This document shows positions 14,215 through 25,938 of a DNA stretch of 64,000 nt, in pieces. The notes under the pieces were generated by a model. It was not told the DNA's origin. It ran no database searches and saw only the letters and a program-made list of their open reading frames with translations. This DNA comes from Caprimulgus europaeus (taxonomy: Eukaryota; Chordata; Aves; Caprimulgiformes; Caprimulgidae), in NCBI GenBank assembly GCA_907165065.1, contig OU015524.1:37205295-37269294 (forward strand), in the 5' to 3' direction. The number at the start of each line of letters is the position of its first letter. The stretch's first letter is position 1. Position numbers and translations under genes: made by a program.

Positions 14215-14430
14215 ATATGTATTATTTATCTTAACAATAGGATGCTTGCGTATGTTTCAGATTTATAGAAATGCTTAAATACATATATTTATATATTATA
14301 ATATGTCAAGTTCATATTTGTATAAATGTAAATGTTTATCTTAATAGTCTTTTTGACATTTATATTGTTTAACATTATTGTTAAATATTTATATTAAAAT
14401 GTGTATTTTTATATATATATATATATAGTT
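14215..14430. repeat. Very AT-rich tract ending in (TA)n
   Basis: About 200 bp made almost only of A and T (repeated atttatat, aatatg, tgttaaata words), ending in a (TA) run at about 14408-14427. Such tracts can act as matrix-attachment or easily unwound DNA; that is inference from composition only. Confidence 0.6.
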
Positions 14431-15057
14431 CACTTGTACGTATCATGGAAGAGAATTATAAAGGAACAAAGACATAAAGAAGTGAAAATATTTAGTATGG
14501 AGAAGAAGCAAGTTTAGGAAAAAAAAGGGGAGTCAGTAAGATGTAAAAGCTGAAATAATATGTTCTCCAAGAGCTTAAAATTGGGTTCCCCAATTCTTTT
14601 GAACTAGATCCTAAGACAGCATTCTCAGAGAGGTTTCCTGTTATTACAGCTCCAATAAAAGAAAAGGAGACAAAAAAGATACCAGATCTAAAAATGCAAG
14701 GGACTTAGGAAAACAGTAATTCTCCAGACCTGCCAGCTACATATACTAAGTCATCACTAAAATGTGTTTCATGGCAAAAAATGGCTGTGTTTATTCTGTG
14801 TTTTAAATGTGATAATGTCCACTTGCAAGTGCTTTGTACTTCCTTATATACACCTTTTTGTTATAGTGTGTGGCTAAAACTAAAGGTAAAGGAGAAACAG
14901 GTCCTGTTTCTTGTACATACGTAAATATGTCTTCTGCCCTTCTGAACTTCTCTGCCGTGCATGTTTCAGGTTGAGATAAGATGACTGAAGGAGGAACCAC
15001 ATCAGCTCAGAGGATAATGATAGCTGTATAAGGAAGTGAACGTTCTCCCATTTAGAC

Positions 15058-15083
15058 AGTTAATGAGCACGTGCTCATTAACT
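15058..15083. promoter_or_regulatory. Perfect 26-bp palindrome centred on CACGTG
   Basis: The left half, agttaatgagcac, is followed directly by its exact reverse complement, with no spacer. The centre is the E-box CACGTG, a site known for bHLH factors such as USF, MYC/MAX and CLOCK/BMAL1, and the arms contain TTAAT and ATTAA words. A 13-bp half-site matching exactly is unlikely by chance in 64 kb. Function as a binding site is inference; it could also be a small cruciform-forming inverted duplication. Confidence 0.55.
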
Positions 15084-18000
15084 CATCTCTTGTTACAGGC
15101 TGAAAAATAAATTATGTTGACAGAGGATTATTTCCCCACATTTGTTCCTTGGGTACTGTGACTATTTTAAGTAGTGCTAATATGTAGGATTTTAATTCAA
15201 ATTCATAGGCAAGTTCATTACCAACCATTTAATCTTTAAAATTAGCTACGTGAAGACTACTTCACAAAGGTTACTTAGGATTAATGAATAAACCTTTTTT
15301 TGAAATTCTATTCGGCATACTAATTGCTCCATAAAATCAGGATTAACAGGTAGAAATTTGGGTTGAATTTATGAAAGATAACAAATACTTTCAGATGTAC
15401 AACTCCCACTGTAAAGATAACTAGGATTTACATAACTGAGTGGATTGAAAGCTGCGCTCTAGGGCATGTAAATTGTCAATATTCAGTATTCACGTGTACA
15501 TTATAATATATCTGGGTCAGTATCAAATTATGGAAATGAGTCAGAAAAAAATATTTTTAATTCTTGAGATTTTTTGTATATATCAACAAAAGTTACGTAT
15601 CGTCTTAAGAGTAGGTTATTTGAATACATTTAAAATTTCTCTGTACATATTTTAAGATTCATACTAAATAAAATGTATGAAAATATTTTACAGCTATCAG
15701 CAGCCACTGAGGATATGCAGGGGTTTTTTTCTAAAATAACAGCAATAAATTAAGCAGGCAGGAAAAAAGAGAAACACAGAGAAACTCCAGCAATAAACAG
15801 AAGCTTCACAGCAGAACAGATTCAGTCAGTGGTTGCAAATTTAATATTGTTTTCTTTACCATAATAAGCTTTGTTTCATGTTATTACAATAAAATGACTC
15901 TTCACCATTGCCCTAAGCCACAGTTCATTCCCAGAATCTTGTAAGCAAGTTTTGTATTAATCTTTTTTAAAGCATATATGAGGAGTTTTCAGTGTCAAGG
16001 ATAATAAAAACTATAAAATATCTTCACATAAGATCAAAGTGTGAGCAAGATTTAACTATAGGCATAATTCTAAACATATTTTCATTTTAGAGAAGGAAGA
16101 TACTCCTTTCTGCCTATAACTCGGTAGATAGCTTATTTGTTAGATTTATCCATTAGTATTGAAATTTACTATGTCCAGTCAGTGCTATAAATCATTCTCA
16201 GATGATTTTTAAGCATATTTTTAAATGTCAAAGAAGAATAAAGTTTTCCACTTCTAAGAGAGCTCAGTTCTGCAGCACATATTGAGGAGGATAATTTCAA
16301 CAAAGTCACAATAAAATGCTGCAGGTCCCAGTTCAAATGGACTAATGTGAAGTCTGTGAAGTAGAAGTAAACAAAATTTGTTTCAGCAGATCTGTGAAAG
16401 ACAGAAAGATAAACTCCTCTGATCTTAATGAAGAGCAGCCCTGGGACCTGGCTGTGAGACCTTGTCCTCTGCTGCTGCAAGTGACCATGAGGCTGGGGCA
16501 CTTGGGAGCCTGCACCCGGCTGCTGTTCTTCCTCGTCAGTGACAGAACAAGGCACATCTATTGCTTTTTAGGCTCTATGTCTGGATTTTTCCCTTCAGGA
16601 ATTTTGTAAACAAGTTCTCTGGTAAGATGTTTACAAGGACTGAGCCACACTTGCCAGCTGTCAGGGCAGAAGCTGCCTTCAGGTATATAGTAGTAATCTT
16701 TGTACTGATATATATTTTGATTTTTTCAAGAAAGTGAGGGGAAAAATTCATCATAGACTATTACTGGACTTCTAATGTATCAAGATGCTCTACAAACATG
16801 GAGACAATGCTGCAGAGCAGGTTTACGTAAGTTGGATGGAGTAGATTCACTATGGGGTGTCCTGTGAGTCCCTTCACACATCACGTGCTGGAGCAAAGCC
16901 TGTCCCACAGCAGAAGCCATTCTGTCATTGTCAGAGCATGCTCCATGCCTTCTTGGATGTAGAGCATCCCAATAGCAGTCCCTAAACAGCAACAGCCTCA
17001 ACTACCAGGGATATTTTTGACTATGCAGAGTGAGGGAACTACTATAGGTATCATTATTCACAAAATAGGTAGCAGATAATCCAGCAGAAATTGGGGAAAA
17101 GACAAAAAAAGAATTGAAAATTTAGTGTGTTTAGTGTCCCACCCTACCTCAATTAAGTAATGAAACCATGCTGTGATTGCCTTTTGGCATATGAAGGTGG
17201 GTTTTTCAATGAAAGGATAAAATAAAGAATGATGCAGATTAAATGGGTAAATTGTTGCCACAGTTCTGTATTTTTGCACACTCTTTCAATGCTACTTAGT
17301 AATCACACAGAAAAAATCATTGAGGCTGATCAGAAGAAAATTATTACAGACCCATATTGCATTGTTTTATTAAACTCTGACAAATTTACAATGCTTGTGA
17401 AACTGGACAACATTTTAAAAAATTGCTCCAGGAATAGAATTAAAGACTCTGACAAACCTTCTTGCTACACTGTTTTCATGAGAAAAAAATCAAATAAATC
17501 TTTGAATTAGATGCATAGATGAAAATGCTTATTTTATATTGTTTTATAGCACAGCATGAAAACTCCAACACTAAAACACTGTTATTTCTAACTTTTACAT
17601 TGGTTTGTTTTTTTTCATTGTTTTGTTTTAATACACTGGCAACAAGATAACTAGCTTTCAGAAGTTTCCATTTTGACCATTACAGTTAAAGAGGCAATTA
17701 GGAGGCAAATTCTTAAGGGAAGTTTGTCTTGTAATGCTGGGTTTTCCCTTATCCTTTTTCATATTCTATTTGCTATTGACAAGACAGCAGACAGCCAGTC
17801 AAACCACTGCTCAGATCCAGGGCTGTCAGGCTTGGTGCATACCTAGATGGATAGTTTGTATAACCACATCTTAAAGACCAAATTTCCATGTATAATTGTG
17901 CTGACACACTTGCCAAGACATAAATATACTACTATGATCTATTAACTCAGCTAAAGGTACTGAAGGAAAAAAAATATCCCTTCCTGAAATGCTTTAGAAA

Positions 18001-18548
18001 CATGCAAGGAAAGAAAAAGTGAAAGCCAGAAACCTAGTGTAAAACAATAGAAGTAAAAATGCAATAGAATGTAGGAAAACACTGCCATCAAAACATGAAA
18101 AATAAGTGAACAATGCAAACTTTGTCAACAATCTTTTAAAAACTTCTCAGGTAAGAGGTGGAGATCAAATTACAGACTCAAATCGCAGCCAAGAATTAGT
18201 GTTTGATTGACTTCCACAAGGCTTCCTGACAGTGTGGAAGTAAAGGATAACTAGATTACAATACAATTCTTCATTTCCCAGAATAAGAATCTTCTGGGCT
18301 ATGAGCTCAGGCGTAATGTGCTTTCATGAACTAAATCAACTGATTGCTTTTCCAATACAGACAGAGGAATGCATCACATTGACTGCGGTAGAGACACTCT
18401 CTGTGCAGTGCACAAGTTCTGCAGCTTGCAGAATTTGTCTGTTCACCCAGAAGCACTGTTGTTTTCTTTAATTTTTAAAAAACTTCAAGGGCACAGAGTC
18501 TATGGGCTCCCTCTACCTTAGACTATTGCTGATCTAAGGAAGGTATTC

Positions 18549-18625
18549 TTTCCTTCCTTCCTTCCTTCCTTCCTTCCTTCCTTCCTTCCTTCCTTCCTTC
18601 CTTCCTTCCTTCCTTCCTTCCTTCC
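18549..18625 (+). repeat. (TTCC)n microsatellite
   Basis: About 19 uninterrupted copies of the tetranucleotide TTCC, which read as (GGAA)n on the other strand. Clean repeat boundaries suggest an active, length-variable microsatellite. Confidence 0.97.
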
Positions 18626-19434
18626 ATAACCGGAAATTTTGTATTAATTTAAATGTTCCATCCAGCTTCTATGATATCTGGGTTTGAAATTCATTGCTCA
18701 GAGACTACTGATACTTGAAGCCAGCAGATAGACAGCTTTTGTGTGAATTCCAAAAAGACCTTCAGTCTACTGGAGCCAGGATAGGAACTGTGGAAGTCTA
18801 TTCAAGATAATAGATGTCAGCACACGTTTCCTCCACTCGACATCCTCAATTTCATTTGAAATTAAGTCAGACACTTCCAAGAAGTCAAGAATTTTCCCAG
18901 GTGGCTTTTTCAATAAAGCACATTTTTTGCTTTCCTGTCTCAGTGGATTCCTTCTTTGCTGACTGCTACCCCATTTAAGTCTCAGGTAGAGAAAAGTGTG
19001 TGCTTGCTGTTCTGACTCACTCAAGCTTCTTATGTTCTTAAAGATCCCCCTATTTCCTAGAATATTTTATATATATTATTTCTAAAACCCAGCATTTGTA
19101 CCTGGTTTCTTCATTTACACTTTCTCAGTTTTCTTCTTCCCTATTTGTAGTCTAGGATAAGGCAAGGAACTGGCTATCTGTAGGGTGTAGCCAAGGGATA
19201 GGTTTATCTTGCATTCAAGTTAATTGCATCTCAGTGGTAGCCATCAAAGAGTTTTCTGTTTGTCTTTGGAAACAGGTAACACAAAATATTGCTGACCCTA
19301 CATACACTAAGATACCTAAAAATACTGTAATTGTACAAGAGCTAATAAGCAATGTATGCACAAAAATGTGGGAAATCTATTTCTTGACAACTTAAATGCA
19401 GCTCTTTGGTACTCACATAAAACAGGTGACGATC
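18626..19434. other. Gene-free stretch
   Basis: Unique sequence between the TTCC microsatellite and the CR1 fragment. One 85-codon minus-strand open frame (18767-19024) has no recognisable features. Nothing else seen. Confidence 0.55.
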
Positions 19435-20745
19435 CAAAGGTGACTGCTGCTGGACTCACCCATCCTCTCTTCCTTAGTCATTTCATCGTAGCAGGCTGTC
19501 AAGTTGGTTAGGCATGACTTCCCCTTTCTAAATCCATACTGACCACTTTCAATCACCCTTGTCCTTAATATGTGTGGGAATGTTCTGAATTTTTTGCTCT
19601 GTCACCTTCCACAGACCCAAGTAAGTCTGGCTGGCCTGTAATTGCCCAGATATTCCTTCTTTTGCTTTTTGAACATTGGAGTGACATTTGCTTTCTTCCA
19701 GCCCTAGGAAACTTCTCCTGACTGCTAGGATCTTGCAAAAATAATTGTGAGTGTCCTTCCCTTTACACCCACCAACTATGTGTGTATCACCTTAGGTCCC
19801 ATGGTCTTGTATATGTTCAATTTGTTCAAGTGTTCCTTAATCTGATCCTTCTCTGTCCACCAAGGGTAAGTCTCCCTTTTTACAGACTTCTCCACTGGTC
19901 TCAGGGACCTGGAATTCCTGAAAGCAAATCTTACCAGTAAAGACTAAGGATTTCTACAACCCATCCTTGCACACTCAGACAGGGTCTGTGTATTCCTTTT
20001 AGCTGACCTGATCCTGCTTCCACCTCTTGTGTGCTTGTTTTTCATGTCTGACTTTAGTCAGGAGTTTCTTGCTCATTCATTCAGGCCTCCTGCTACCTTT
20101 GAGTTCTGCTTATCAGAACACACAATTCTTGAGCTTAGAGGTGATCCTTGATAAACAACCAGCTCACCTGGACCCCTCCTCCCTCCAGGACTTCTTGCAA
20201 GCAGATCCCTTAACAGGTTAAGTCTGCTAGTTCTGCTATTGTTTTGCTATTTGCCTTGTTTCCTTCTCTTAGCATACCAATCTCCACCGTAGCATGGTCA
20301 CTGCAGCCACCGTGATCCCCAGCCTTCACATCCCCAACTGATTCTTCCCTGTTTGTAAGTATCAAGTCCAGCAGAGCACCCACCCTCATTGGCTTCTTGA
20401 TCATCTCTCTTAAAATGTTATCAGTGCACTACAGAAACCCAGTGGCAGATACTGAGGTGGTTAAAGTGCCCCATGAAGACCAAGTCCTGTGAACATGAAG
20501 CTTCTTTCAGTTTTTTCTTCTTGATCAGGGTGTCTGTAGGAGAATCCCATAACAATGTGACCCATGTCATCTTCCTTCTCATTCCAACCCACAAAATCTC
20601 AGCAAGCTCACCATCCATTCCCAGGTGAGCTCCAGGTAGTCCTGCTGCTTTCTACTGCAAAGGGCAACTCTCCCTCCTTGCCTTCCCAGCCTGTACTTCC
20701 TAACTCTCTTTGATCAGTTCACATTGACATCAACCAAGGTCCCAA
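19435..20745 (-). mobile_element. CR1 LINE, internal ORF2 fragment
   Basis: A minus-strand piece of a CR1 non-LTR retrotransposon covering the late endonuclease and early reverse transcriptase parts of ORF2. Both ends are truncated: neither the catalytic YADD region of the reverse transcriptase nor the 3' UTR tail is present. Boundaries are approximate, set where the translated similarity stops. It has no relation to neighbouring sequence, and nothing suggests it is mobile now. Confidence 0.85.
19435..20745 (-). pseudogene. CR1 ORF2 (endonuclease/reverse transcriptase) pseudogene fragment
   Basis: In CR1 elements ORF2 nicks target DNA and reverse-transcribes the element RNA. Reading the minus strand from high to low coordinates, the translated pieces follow CR1 order. 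First comes an endonuclease segment around 20700-20430, including a cognate of 'MGDFNHPDICW' that here reads MGHFNHLSICHW. Next is the endonuclease end GALLDLILTNREESVGDV followed by GCSDHATVE (20210-20404). Last is the reverse transcriptase start, with NVTPMFKKQKKEYLGNYRPA near 19625-19690 and GKSCLTNL-like residues at 19500-19530. Several frame changes and stops separate these pieces, so it is dead. The family-level call is firm; the CR1 subfamily is not assigned. Confidence 0.85.
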
Positions 20746-21314
20746 AACTGCTAGATAATGAGATCACTTAGACTGCTTACTCTGCTAGGAAAAGGCCGGG
20801 TAAAATATACAATGACATGGTTTTAACACTGATGTGCATCTCTTTGGGGAAAATTGCTCATTTTTTACTGTTGGACAAATATTTTAATTGTTACTAGGGA
20901 GCAATTCCAGAGAATTTAAAGAATTATGTTTAATACTATATTAGAATTTAGATTATGTAGAATAAGGATACATTAAAAAGTCAAACAAACAACTAAACAT
21001 ATCTGAATGAGGCAGCTCATATTACTCAAGTAAAAGAGGGCAAAAATGTAAGTTAAAGCAAACCCAAATCAATATTTCTTCACTATGGAATTCATTACCA
21101 AGACATATGGCTGGAATTTAAACGAGGACCTTCAAAATGTTATCAGTAATAACAGAAGATTTTCTTGGCAAATGTAATGCTAATTATACACAGAAACCTA
21201 TTTAACTTCTCTTTACAATGATAATGATTAGAATATAAGCCATTTTCAAATACAAACCATTTCCAAAATCAGATTTTTGGCCAGGGTTCCTGCCATGGGC
21301 TTAGAAAGTTTAGA

Positions 21315-21395
21315 TTTGGATTTAGTTCCTTCCTCTGCCATTAGCTTTCTTTGCAACATTGAGTAAATCACTTAATTTCTCTTTTGCTCTAATGA
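21315..21395 (+). mobile_element. Possible ancient MIR/CORE-SINE fragment
   Basis: The order 'cctctgccatta', 'gctttctttgcaac.ttgag' and 'taaatcacttaatttctctt' follows the old SINE/LINE tail pattern 'ctctgccactta..gctgtgtgacc ttgggcaagtcacttaacctctct'. The match is by eye and heavily diverged, as expected for an element older than the bird radiation. A profile search would decide. Confidence 0.4.
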
Positions 21396-22687
21396 AAAGT
21401 CTTCATCCTTCCTCTGTTTTAGTCACACACTATTTACAATAAGGACAATATTTCATCAGGTCAATATACTCTGTACAGTTCAGTGTGCCCATGATCAGAT
21501 CAGAGAGCTCTCAGTTTCCAGTAATGCATCTGAAATTTTTCTTGTCCATCAAAATAGTGAATCCTTCTGGACACATGAAAACATGTTAATTTTGCAAGTT
21601 AGCTAATATAAACATTTTTTTAAAAATGGTGTTTTAGAAACATAGTTAATAGTCCTAATAACAATTTGACACAACATCCTAATGCGTCATAATGTTTGTG
21701 TTATTCTGTTATTTAAATCATTTGAAACTATCAGGCTATAGGAGGTTTTGTTCCTTCTCCTTTCAGTGAATAAATGTTCCTCACTGGCAAAAGCGTAACA
21801 TATGTTTATCAGTTACCTGATGCAGAAGGATAAATCCTGGGTTCCTTCAAAGTCATATTCTACAATTTATATACCTATGTATTAGAATTAGACTAGAATT
21901 ACCTTCACTGGGTGACCTACTAGAAGTAGATGATTCTAAGTAAAAAGGGATAAAAATACCTACGAATAACTAAAACATTTCCTTTTTAAAAAGATGGTCC
22001 CTTTCTGACCTCTTCCTTCCCCAGCCAGTATAAAGACAGATGAATTCAGTTATCTCCTAACGATAAAGTTTTCTTATGGTTTATCTACACAAAAAACTCT
22101 AAGGAAAATTAATCTGAATTAAGTAACACATATTTGGAATTAAAACGTGTGTGTACAGAGCTTTGAAGGGCTTTAACTAATTGGCTTTAAATTCAAAGAA
22201 AATGAATCCAAATTAGCTAAAGGTACAAAGTTAATCTACATGTAAAAATGCCCTTAGGTAAACTGCTGTGCCAAGTCCCAGGTCACTTCCAACATGGGCA
22301 ATCAGAACACACAAACAGAAGAGCCAAGATTAAAAGAGTCTCCAGAATATAAACAACCAGTATGGTATTTTGGAAGCTCAAAGCAGGCTCTGTATCATAG
22401 GACAGTCCTCCAAGCAAAATTTCCCTTGGGAGAAGCTGGATTCTAGCACAGTGGACACATTTCTTTCAGTAGGAAGAAAAGGCCCTTTTCCAAGTCCATG
22501 GTTATTCTGAATCAGATCTGGAAATAACCTAGGGAATTAAGAGGCCATTTCCATTCAGATACGCAGATGCACCAATTAACATTTCAGATCGTTAAAGACT
22601 TCAGACTTCAAAGTCCACCACTCAGATCTCAGGAACTCAGCCGGTGTCTAACTCCAGGGACTCTAAAAGACCACAGGCACTCACTGA

Positions 22688-22723
22688 TTTTTTTTTTTCC
22701 TTTTTTTTTTTTTTCTCTCTCCA
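22688..22723 (+). repeat. Polypyrimidine tract ending in CCAG
   Basis: Two long T runs separated by CC, then CTCTCTCCAG. It looks like an ideal splice acceptor, but the sequence after it has early stops in two frames and no good donor, so I treat it as low-complexity DNA and not as an exon boundary. Confidence 0.6.
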
Positions 22724-23088
22724 GCAAAGTTCTGTTACTTCTGGGGATCCTTGAAGCTCCTTGTTCTTGTTAGTGCTGAGTGGCTCCATAGCTCCTTTAT
22801 ATATCTACTCTTTTTGAATTGACAGTTTAGGGGTTTTTTTACCCACATTGTCTTATGGTCCAAGACAGAACATATTCTCAGAAGGTGCCTTATGGAGCGA
22901 GTCGACACAAGATATTTGGTGGGCTGTGATAGCTCCCTTTTCATCACCATTCACAGAAGACCATTCTCTCAAGTGTTAATTGTTCAGTTCCACTGCTTCT
23001 CATAGTCATTTAAGATTAAACATATTATTAGCAATTAATGCAGTGACTGGGTCTCAGGTCTCTCCCTCATTCTGATCAATACTGGTAA

Positions 23089-23117
23089 TATTAGTCAATA
23101 TTACTCAATATTATTCC
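23089..23117 (+). repeat. Short tandem repeat, 10-bp unit, three copies
   Basis: Units taatattagt, caatattact and caatattatt follow one another, each differing by one or two bases. This is a small minisatellite-like array embedded in AT-rich DNA, with no associated feature. Confidence 0.5.
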
Positions 23118-24994
23118 AGGCTAAGAGGATCCATTTTGTCACTTCCTCTCTTTCTTTCCACTTTCTTTCTCCTGGATGAGTGAATAATTATCTATACTAA
23201 GTAAACCAGAACAGCTTTAATATGCGAGGATTCGAGCAGGCCTACATATTTGCTAGACCTTGAGGATTAAGACTCCCTACAGCTTGTGATGAGATAGCTG
23301 GAAAGGAACCTGTGTGTCCCACAAGAGCTCACTGAGTGTGTGCACTGCTGAAAGTTGGACAGACAGAGAGAAAGGAGTCTTCTTCTTCTACTCTTCTACA
23401 GTGCAAGGGTACTGAGGAACATTTTGCTAGATATAAAAACACAAGAGAGCTAAGTGCCTAAGAGTTAAGTCCTGCAATGCTTATCACAAATTCTTACTCC
23501 TTGACTGTGTAAGATGGACCTAAAGCATTTCCTCTTTTGACCTATATGTCTGTCTGAGCCAGCCACAGATTGACAGGCAAACTGTCAGGGAGAACATGTC
23601 CCCAGGGATGGGAGGAGCACTCCTTTACAAGGAGAGCCTGCCTAATCATGTGTGAAATGGCTACATCCTGTCACTCTGCTTATTAACTCCTTTTACAGAT
23701 GTGCTGACATGGAACCAGAGATTCTCAGACCATCACCAGTCACCCAATGCAGCATATGCTAACCAGGCCCATCCTTCAACCTTTTGCAGGTCAGTTCAGG
23801 CAGGTATTTTAATTTTCCTTTGAAATCTATTTCTCTACTCTCATTCAAGGCAGGGAACAAGGCAATCTGCAGACTGCCCCATGACAGGCTTTCTGCACGT
23901 TTTGTGGAAGCTATAATGCTAGCCTATGATTTGCTACTGACTTTTGTACTAATGCCCAGATCATTTGGATTATTTTGGTGCATGCAGTTAATGATCTACA
24001 AACACATATGCCAACAGAATGGCATATTCTGGAGGTGATTCAGAATGAGCACTCTGATATCTTCATTATATTAGGAATTGCTCCTTTTGGAACAACATGG
24101 ATTATACCTGTCTGTCAGTGGAACAAAAGCAGGAACAAATTCAACAGAGAATCAAAATACTTTTTCCTCTTTTTTCCATTTTGAATGGGTAAGATAATAT
24201 CATTAAAAATGGAGGGGAGGAAAGGGTGAAAGGAAGGGATGGAGAACAGAGCTCTTTTTTTGTTTTCCTTCCTTGATCATTCTTCCTTCCTAATAGGATT
24301 AAAAGATGACCTGTTCTGCAAAGACCACATCACCTGTGGCAAGCATGTGCCAGGCTTGTCTAACATGACAGCAGGTTTTTCACTATTTTCAGCACCTGTG
24401 TGAAGCTATGAATGATTCATGGTTTAAATGATTCACTATAAAAATATGGTACAGTCTGACAGTTTATTTTGTGATGAACTGATATTACTTCAGATTTAGT
24501 TTTATGAATTGGCAGTGCACTGACAACTCAATTTGAAAATAAATATCTCTGAAATCCATCCACTGCAGCATTTCAGAAAATCAGTCTGTTACTAAGTCTA
24601 TGCATATCTGAACTCTGACTTTACTGAATTGGGGATTTGCATCAATTTCTTATTTTCCCCTCAAAGCCGCACATTTATTTCCACACAGAAGTCACTTGCA
24701 TGATGAGTCTGTGTAAAGAAACAGTTAATTTCTAACATTACCAGTTATTTTTAGCTTTAAATAAGTTACGTGAACTTTCCAAATATTCCTTTACCTCATT
24801 CCAATGCTGCGGGCTACACAGATGGACCAATTCAGAATTCAAGAAGCAACAGCTTGTATCAATCACTTTCTTTCTGCCTCTCCTTATGGGCTCAATATTA
24901 CTTTGTCCTTCTGATGCCTTTTTTCCATGTGATATGTAGCTCAGTCACAAACATACCAGTGACTTGCCACATGACCTTCAAAATATTTTGTTAG

Positions 24995-24995
<1 letters not shown>

Positions 24996-25044
<49 letters not shown>

Positions 25045-25054
25045 TATATATATA
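24996..25054. repeat. (TA)n microsatellite with ACAC interruption
   Basis: About 20 TA units, interrupted by ACACA near 25036-25040, then a further TA run. Cruciform-prone dinucleotide repeat. Confidence 0.95.
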
Positions 25055-25916
25055 AGTAAACCTAAACAACCTAAAGGAAAAAATATTTTTAGGCTATAAA
25101 CCATTTCTGAGAAATTAGAAAGGTTGCTAAAGATTATTGCAGAAAGATTTCAATATTAATTTTTGAGGGCAAAGAAATGAATAAGTTTGTCTTGAAAACT
25201 TAAGAGATAAACACCTTATTTCTCTGAATATATATGCAAATATGTACTTGCTCAGTGCAAGAAGTTCCACTGGAACCACTGGAGCTAATTTCCTGAATTA
25301 ACATTTGCAATCCTGCAGCCTAGGCAAACCTGTGATGGGAAAATACATAGACAAAGACAATAACTTATGACAAGGGAACCAGCGTGACCAAATGCCAAAT
25401 GCCGGGGCAAAAATGAAGAAAACACTTAGCAATATCTAAGAGAGTTTCTAATAAGATCCCACTTACTGTATATCTTTGTTTTTATAGATTAATTTCTTGA
25501 AATAACTGTTATCTTGTAAAAAATAGAGGAGCTGCTGGAGTGCAGTAAGTATTGTAATGGCAAAGCTACTATGATCAGTACCTTTTTCTGGGTGACATGA
25601 AGGCAGATTGACATGCATTGTAACAAGAAGCTCAGTTGTAGCAACAGAAGATTTTTTTAACTCAACCGGTAGTTGGACAAAAGAGGTGATTTCTATGTTC
25701 CCTTGAAATCCATGGGTGCTTTTAAAGCTGAGATTTCACACCAGGTCTAAAAAGTGCTAGATAATATGTTCCCAAAAATGAGAACCTGTGATTTTGGTTT
25801 AAGTATGGATGCTGTCTCATGGACCCAAAACCAAGTAAACTGCCTTAAAAGGAAGTGAAGCAAACTGAAGAGACTTTCAGAGGAATGATTCAGGGGTTAG
25901 TCTTGGGGCTAGTTTT

Positions 25917-25938
25917 TGTTTGTTTGTTTGTTTGTTTT
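25917..25938 (+). repeat. (GTTT)n short repeat
   Basis: Five GTTT units in a row after a T run. Simple repeat. Confidence 0.8.

Larger units (their letters stand above)
13332..18548. other. Gene-free AT-rich stretch with low-complexity tracts
   Basis: Contains an A-rich block near 13.5 kb, a very AT-rich tract at 14.2-14.4 kb, the 26-bp palindrome at 15.06 kb and a 128-codon open frame at 16169-16555 (minus) that overlaps other open frames on both strands. None shows a domain, splice context or codon signature strong enough to call a gene. Confidence 0.55.
20746..24995. other. Gene-free stretch with one probable ancient SINE fragment
   Basis: Unique AT-rich sequence holding a probable old SINE core at 21.3 kb, a long polypyrimidine run at 22.7 kb and a small 10-bp tandem repeat at 23.1 kb. 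Open frames are short and featureless. No gene recognised. Confidence 0.55.

Noticed and set aside
20027-20221. 64-codon plus-strand open frame
   Set aside because: It is antisense to the CR1 ORF2 fragment on the minus strand.
22688-22790. Exon starting after a near-ideal polypyrimidine tract and CCAG
   Set aside because: Downstream frames meet early stops and no good donor follows; the tract is a T-rich low-complexity run.
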